Below are positions 6,597-7,702 of a stretch of DNA of 7,702 bases, in pieces. The notes beneath the pieces were generated by a model, which did not search any database, was not told the origin of the DNA, and was given only the letters and a program-made list of their open reading frames with translations. This DNA is from an uncultured Leucothrix sp. (GTDB lineage: Bacteria > Pseudomonadota > Gammaproteobacteria > Thiotrichales > Thiotrichaceae): NCBI GenBank assembly GCA_937923375.1, contig CALAJG010000285.1, positions 1-7,702 on the forward strand, written 5' to 3'. A program made the position numbers and the translations under genes. The first letter of the stretch is position 1. Each line of letters opens with the position of its first letter.

Positions 6597-6629
6597 AACA
6601 AAACGAAACATCCGTGTTAACGTTTTGTT
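6597..6629 (-). terminator. possible terminator hairpin after the solute-binding protein gene
   Basis: AACAAAACG (6597-6605) and CGTTTTGTT (6621-6629) pair perfectly over nine bases. Inside them AACA (6607-6610) and TGTT (6615-6618) pair around a TCCG tetraloop. On the minus strand the stem is followed by TTTTAAAAC, so it could end transcription from the gene stopping at 6766, about 137 bases earlier. The stem is AT-rich and the T tract short, so a leader or operator role for the esterase is also possible. Confidence 0.45.
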
Positions 6630-6653
6630 AAGTTAATTCTGTAGCAGTTAGCT

Positions 6654-6776
6654 GTGGCTGGACAGTGGCACAAGTTTGATCAAGCTGAATTCTCTGATGA
6701 GAATGATGAGCCGTTAATATTGGAGGATGACTTGCAATGGAAAGGCGGCTTGGCCCCGCTTCTTGTCAACGTATAA
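6654..6776 (+). CDS. possible small ORF, 40 residues (doubtful)
   Basis: A GTG-initiated frame runs to TAA at 6774-6776 on the plus strand, in the gap between two minus-strand genes, and overlaps the end of the solute-binding gene by 11 bases. The product is acidic in its middle (DENDEP and LILEDDL segments) and ends LQWKGGLAPLLVNV. No ribosome site precedes the GTG. A GGAGG at 6722-6726 lies inside the frame, five bases before an in-frame TTG. It resembles no family I know and may be chance or a gene remnant. Confidence 0.15.
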   Translation: MAGQWHKFDQAEFSDENDEPLILEDDLQWKGGLAPLLVNV

Positions 6777-7702
6777 CCTTGCGCCACTCACTTAAGAAGT
6801 TTTCTTTTTTCATGCGGTCCTGATAGGTAAGTAACGCAGGACCGAGTTTAATTAGTTTAAGCGGGCCACGGTTTCTAGTCTCTTGTTTTAAGCCCGTGAG
6901 CGTGGCTCCGCCTTCAAGGTCAGGGTGTATCGGATAAAGCTTGGCTTCAACCGCTAACAATCGCTGCCCTCGCTCTGATAGCAAGTAATCTAAAAATAAA
7001 TGGCCTGCTTTAGCGTTTCGAGCACGCTTTGAAACAAAGGCAACGCGAGACATACCTAGCGTATAGTCACCCGATAAAATCATTCCTAGCTCATCGGATT
7101 GACTGACAGCAGAATAGGCATAAGAGCCGAGCACGTTATAACTCAATAAGAGTTCTCCACTGCGTACCGCGTTGAGCATTTGACTCGTGCTGTCGTACAG
7201 TTTGACTTTGACTGAGTTGAGGTTTTCGGTAAGCCGCCCCCACGTGCTGGCCTGCTGTGCATCTTGTGAGGCGAACAAGTAGCCGAGGCCACTGCGTTGT
7301 ATGTCATAAGTCCCTATGCGGCCCTTAAAACGTTGTGTCTGGTCGCGCAGCAGTTCGATTAACTCAAAGCGATTTTGTGGAATGTCATTGCCAGTCAGAA
7401 GCTTCTTGTTATACACCATGACCGCGGGTTCAGCGGTAAAGCCAAACGCTTGCCGTCGCCACTGCGCCCACTCCGGCAACCAAAGCAATGACTCTGTTGA
7501 GTGGGTCTCGGCATAGCCGTCGTTGACCAGCTTAATTTGCAGATCCATGGCGGAACTAATGATGAGATCGGAGGTGGCGTTATTCTCATAGTCCTTCAAA
7601 AAGCGCTCGAAAAGCGGCACTGAATTTAGGTCGATATACTCGACTGCGATAGCGGGCTGTTGCTTTTGAAAGTCAGCGATCAGAGACTTCATCACTCCCT
7701 CA
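6766..7702 (-). CDS. ABC-type (iron/PgtC-like) extracellular solute-binding protein, N-terminus outside window
   Basis: The frame is open to the right edge, reading Glu-Gly-Val-Met-Lys before ADFQKQQPAIAVEYIDLNS. The apparent GTG/ATG at 7695-7690 is therefore internal, and the signal peptide and first strand lie outside the window. The visible 312 residues match family 1 periplasmic binding proteins of the AfuA/FbpA and PgtC kind. Matching parts are SDLIISSAMDLQIKLVNDGYAE, the hinge GFTAEPAVMVYNKKLL, the second-lobe segment ELLLSYNVLGSYAYSA, and AKAGHLFLDYLLSERGQRLLA near the C-terminus. It would bind a ligand in the periplasm, either for an ABC importer or as an input to a two-component sensor, as for PgtC. 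No permease or ATPase gene follows it; the next gene downstream is the unrelated esterase, so any partner must lie upstream, beyond the window. The ligand is unknown. Confidence 0.85.
   Translation of the reverse strand, partial: EGVMKSLIADFQKQQPAIAVEYIDLNSVPLFERFLKDYENNATSDLIISSAMDLQIKLVNDGYAETHSTESLLWLPEWAQWRRQAFGFTAEPAVMVYNKKLLTGNDIPQNRFELIELLRDQTQRFKGRIGTYDIQRSGLGYLFASQDAQQASTWGRLTENLNSVKVKLYDSTSQMLNAVRSGELLLSYNVLGSYAYSAVSQSDELGMILSGDYTLGMSRVAFVSKRARNAKAGHLFLDYLLSERGQRLLAVEAKLYPIHPDLEGGATLTGLKQETRNRGPLKLIKLGPALLTYQDRMKKENFLSEWRKVIR

Noticed and set aside
6327..6611. 94-codon minus-strand ORF overlapping the esterase start
   Set aside because: It is out of frame with the esterase, has no family features and overlaps the signal-peptide coding region, so it is a shadow frame.

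Overview
The window looks like a chromosomal segment of a gammaproteobacterium, probably marine or otherwise free-living. The best taxonomic clue is a full-length SrkA/YihE stress-response kinase, a family typical of Gammaproteobacteria. A secreted carbohydrate esterase and a LysE-type exporter suit a heterotrophic lifestyle. I cannot name a genus from the sequence. I see no rRNA, tRNA, CRISPR array, transposase or phage gene.

Layout, left to right. Positions 1-329 (+) hold the C-terminal end of a LysE/RhtB-family exporter cut by the window edge. Positions 461-886 (+) encode a small multi-pass membrane protein of unknown function with a conserved-looking GHxxYDxxH...WWPxFC signature. It faces, tail to tail and 9 bases away, a minus-strand group running from 3762 down to 896: srkA, a 171-base gap, then two translationally coupled Fe(II)/2-oxoglutarate dioxygenases of different subfamilies. 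One resembles the HalD/BesD family but keeps the iron-binding Asp; the other is PhyH-like. Divergent from srkA across a 109-base gap is an alpha/beta hydrolase (3872-4744, +). It converges on a secreted SASA-family esterase with three tandem Ig-like repeats (4844-6532, -), and a good minus-strand terminator hairpin lies between the two. A 233-base leader with two strong inverted repeats separates the esterase from an N-terminally truncated ABC-type solute-binding protein (6766-7702, -), which runs off the right edge.

How the genes may work together: the dioxygenase pair overlaps by ATGA, so the two enzymes are probably made together and act in one pathway on a small molecule, possibly an amino acid, that I cannot identify. 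A near-perfect 16-bp palindrome about 50 bases upstream of the pair could be its operator. The esterase works outside the cytoplasm, removing acetyl groups from glycans, and its Ig-like repeats probably act as spacers or binding modules. The other genes look like unrelated neighbours. The least characterised parts are the two-oxygenase cassette and the small membrane protein.
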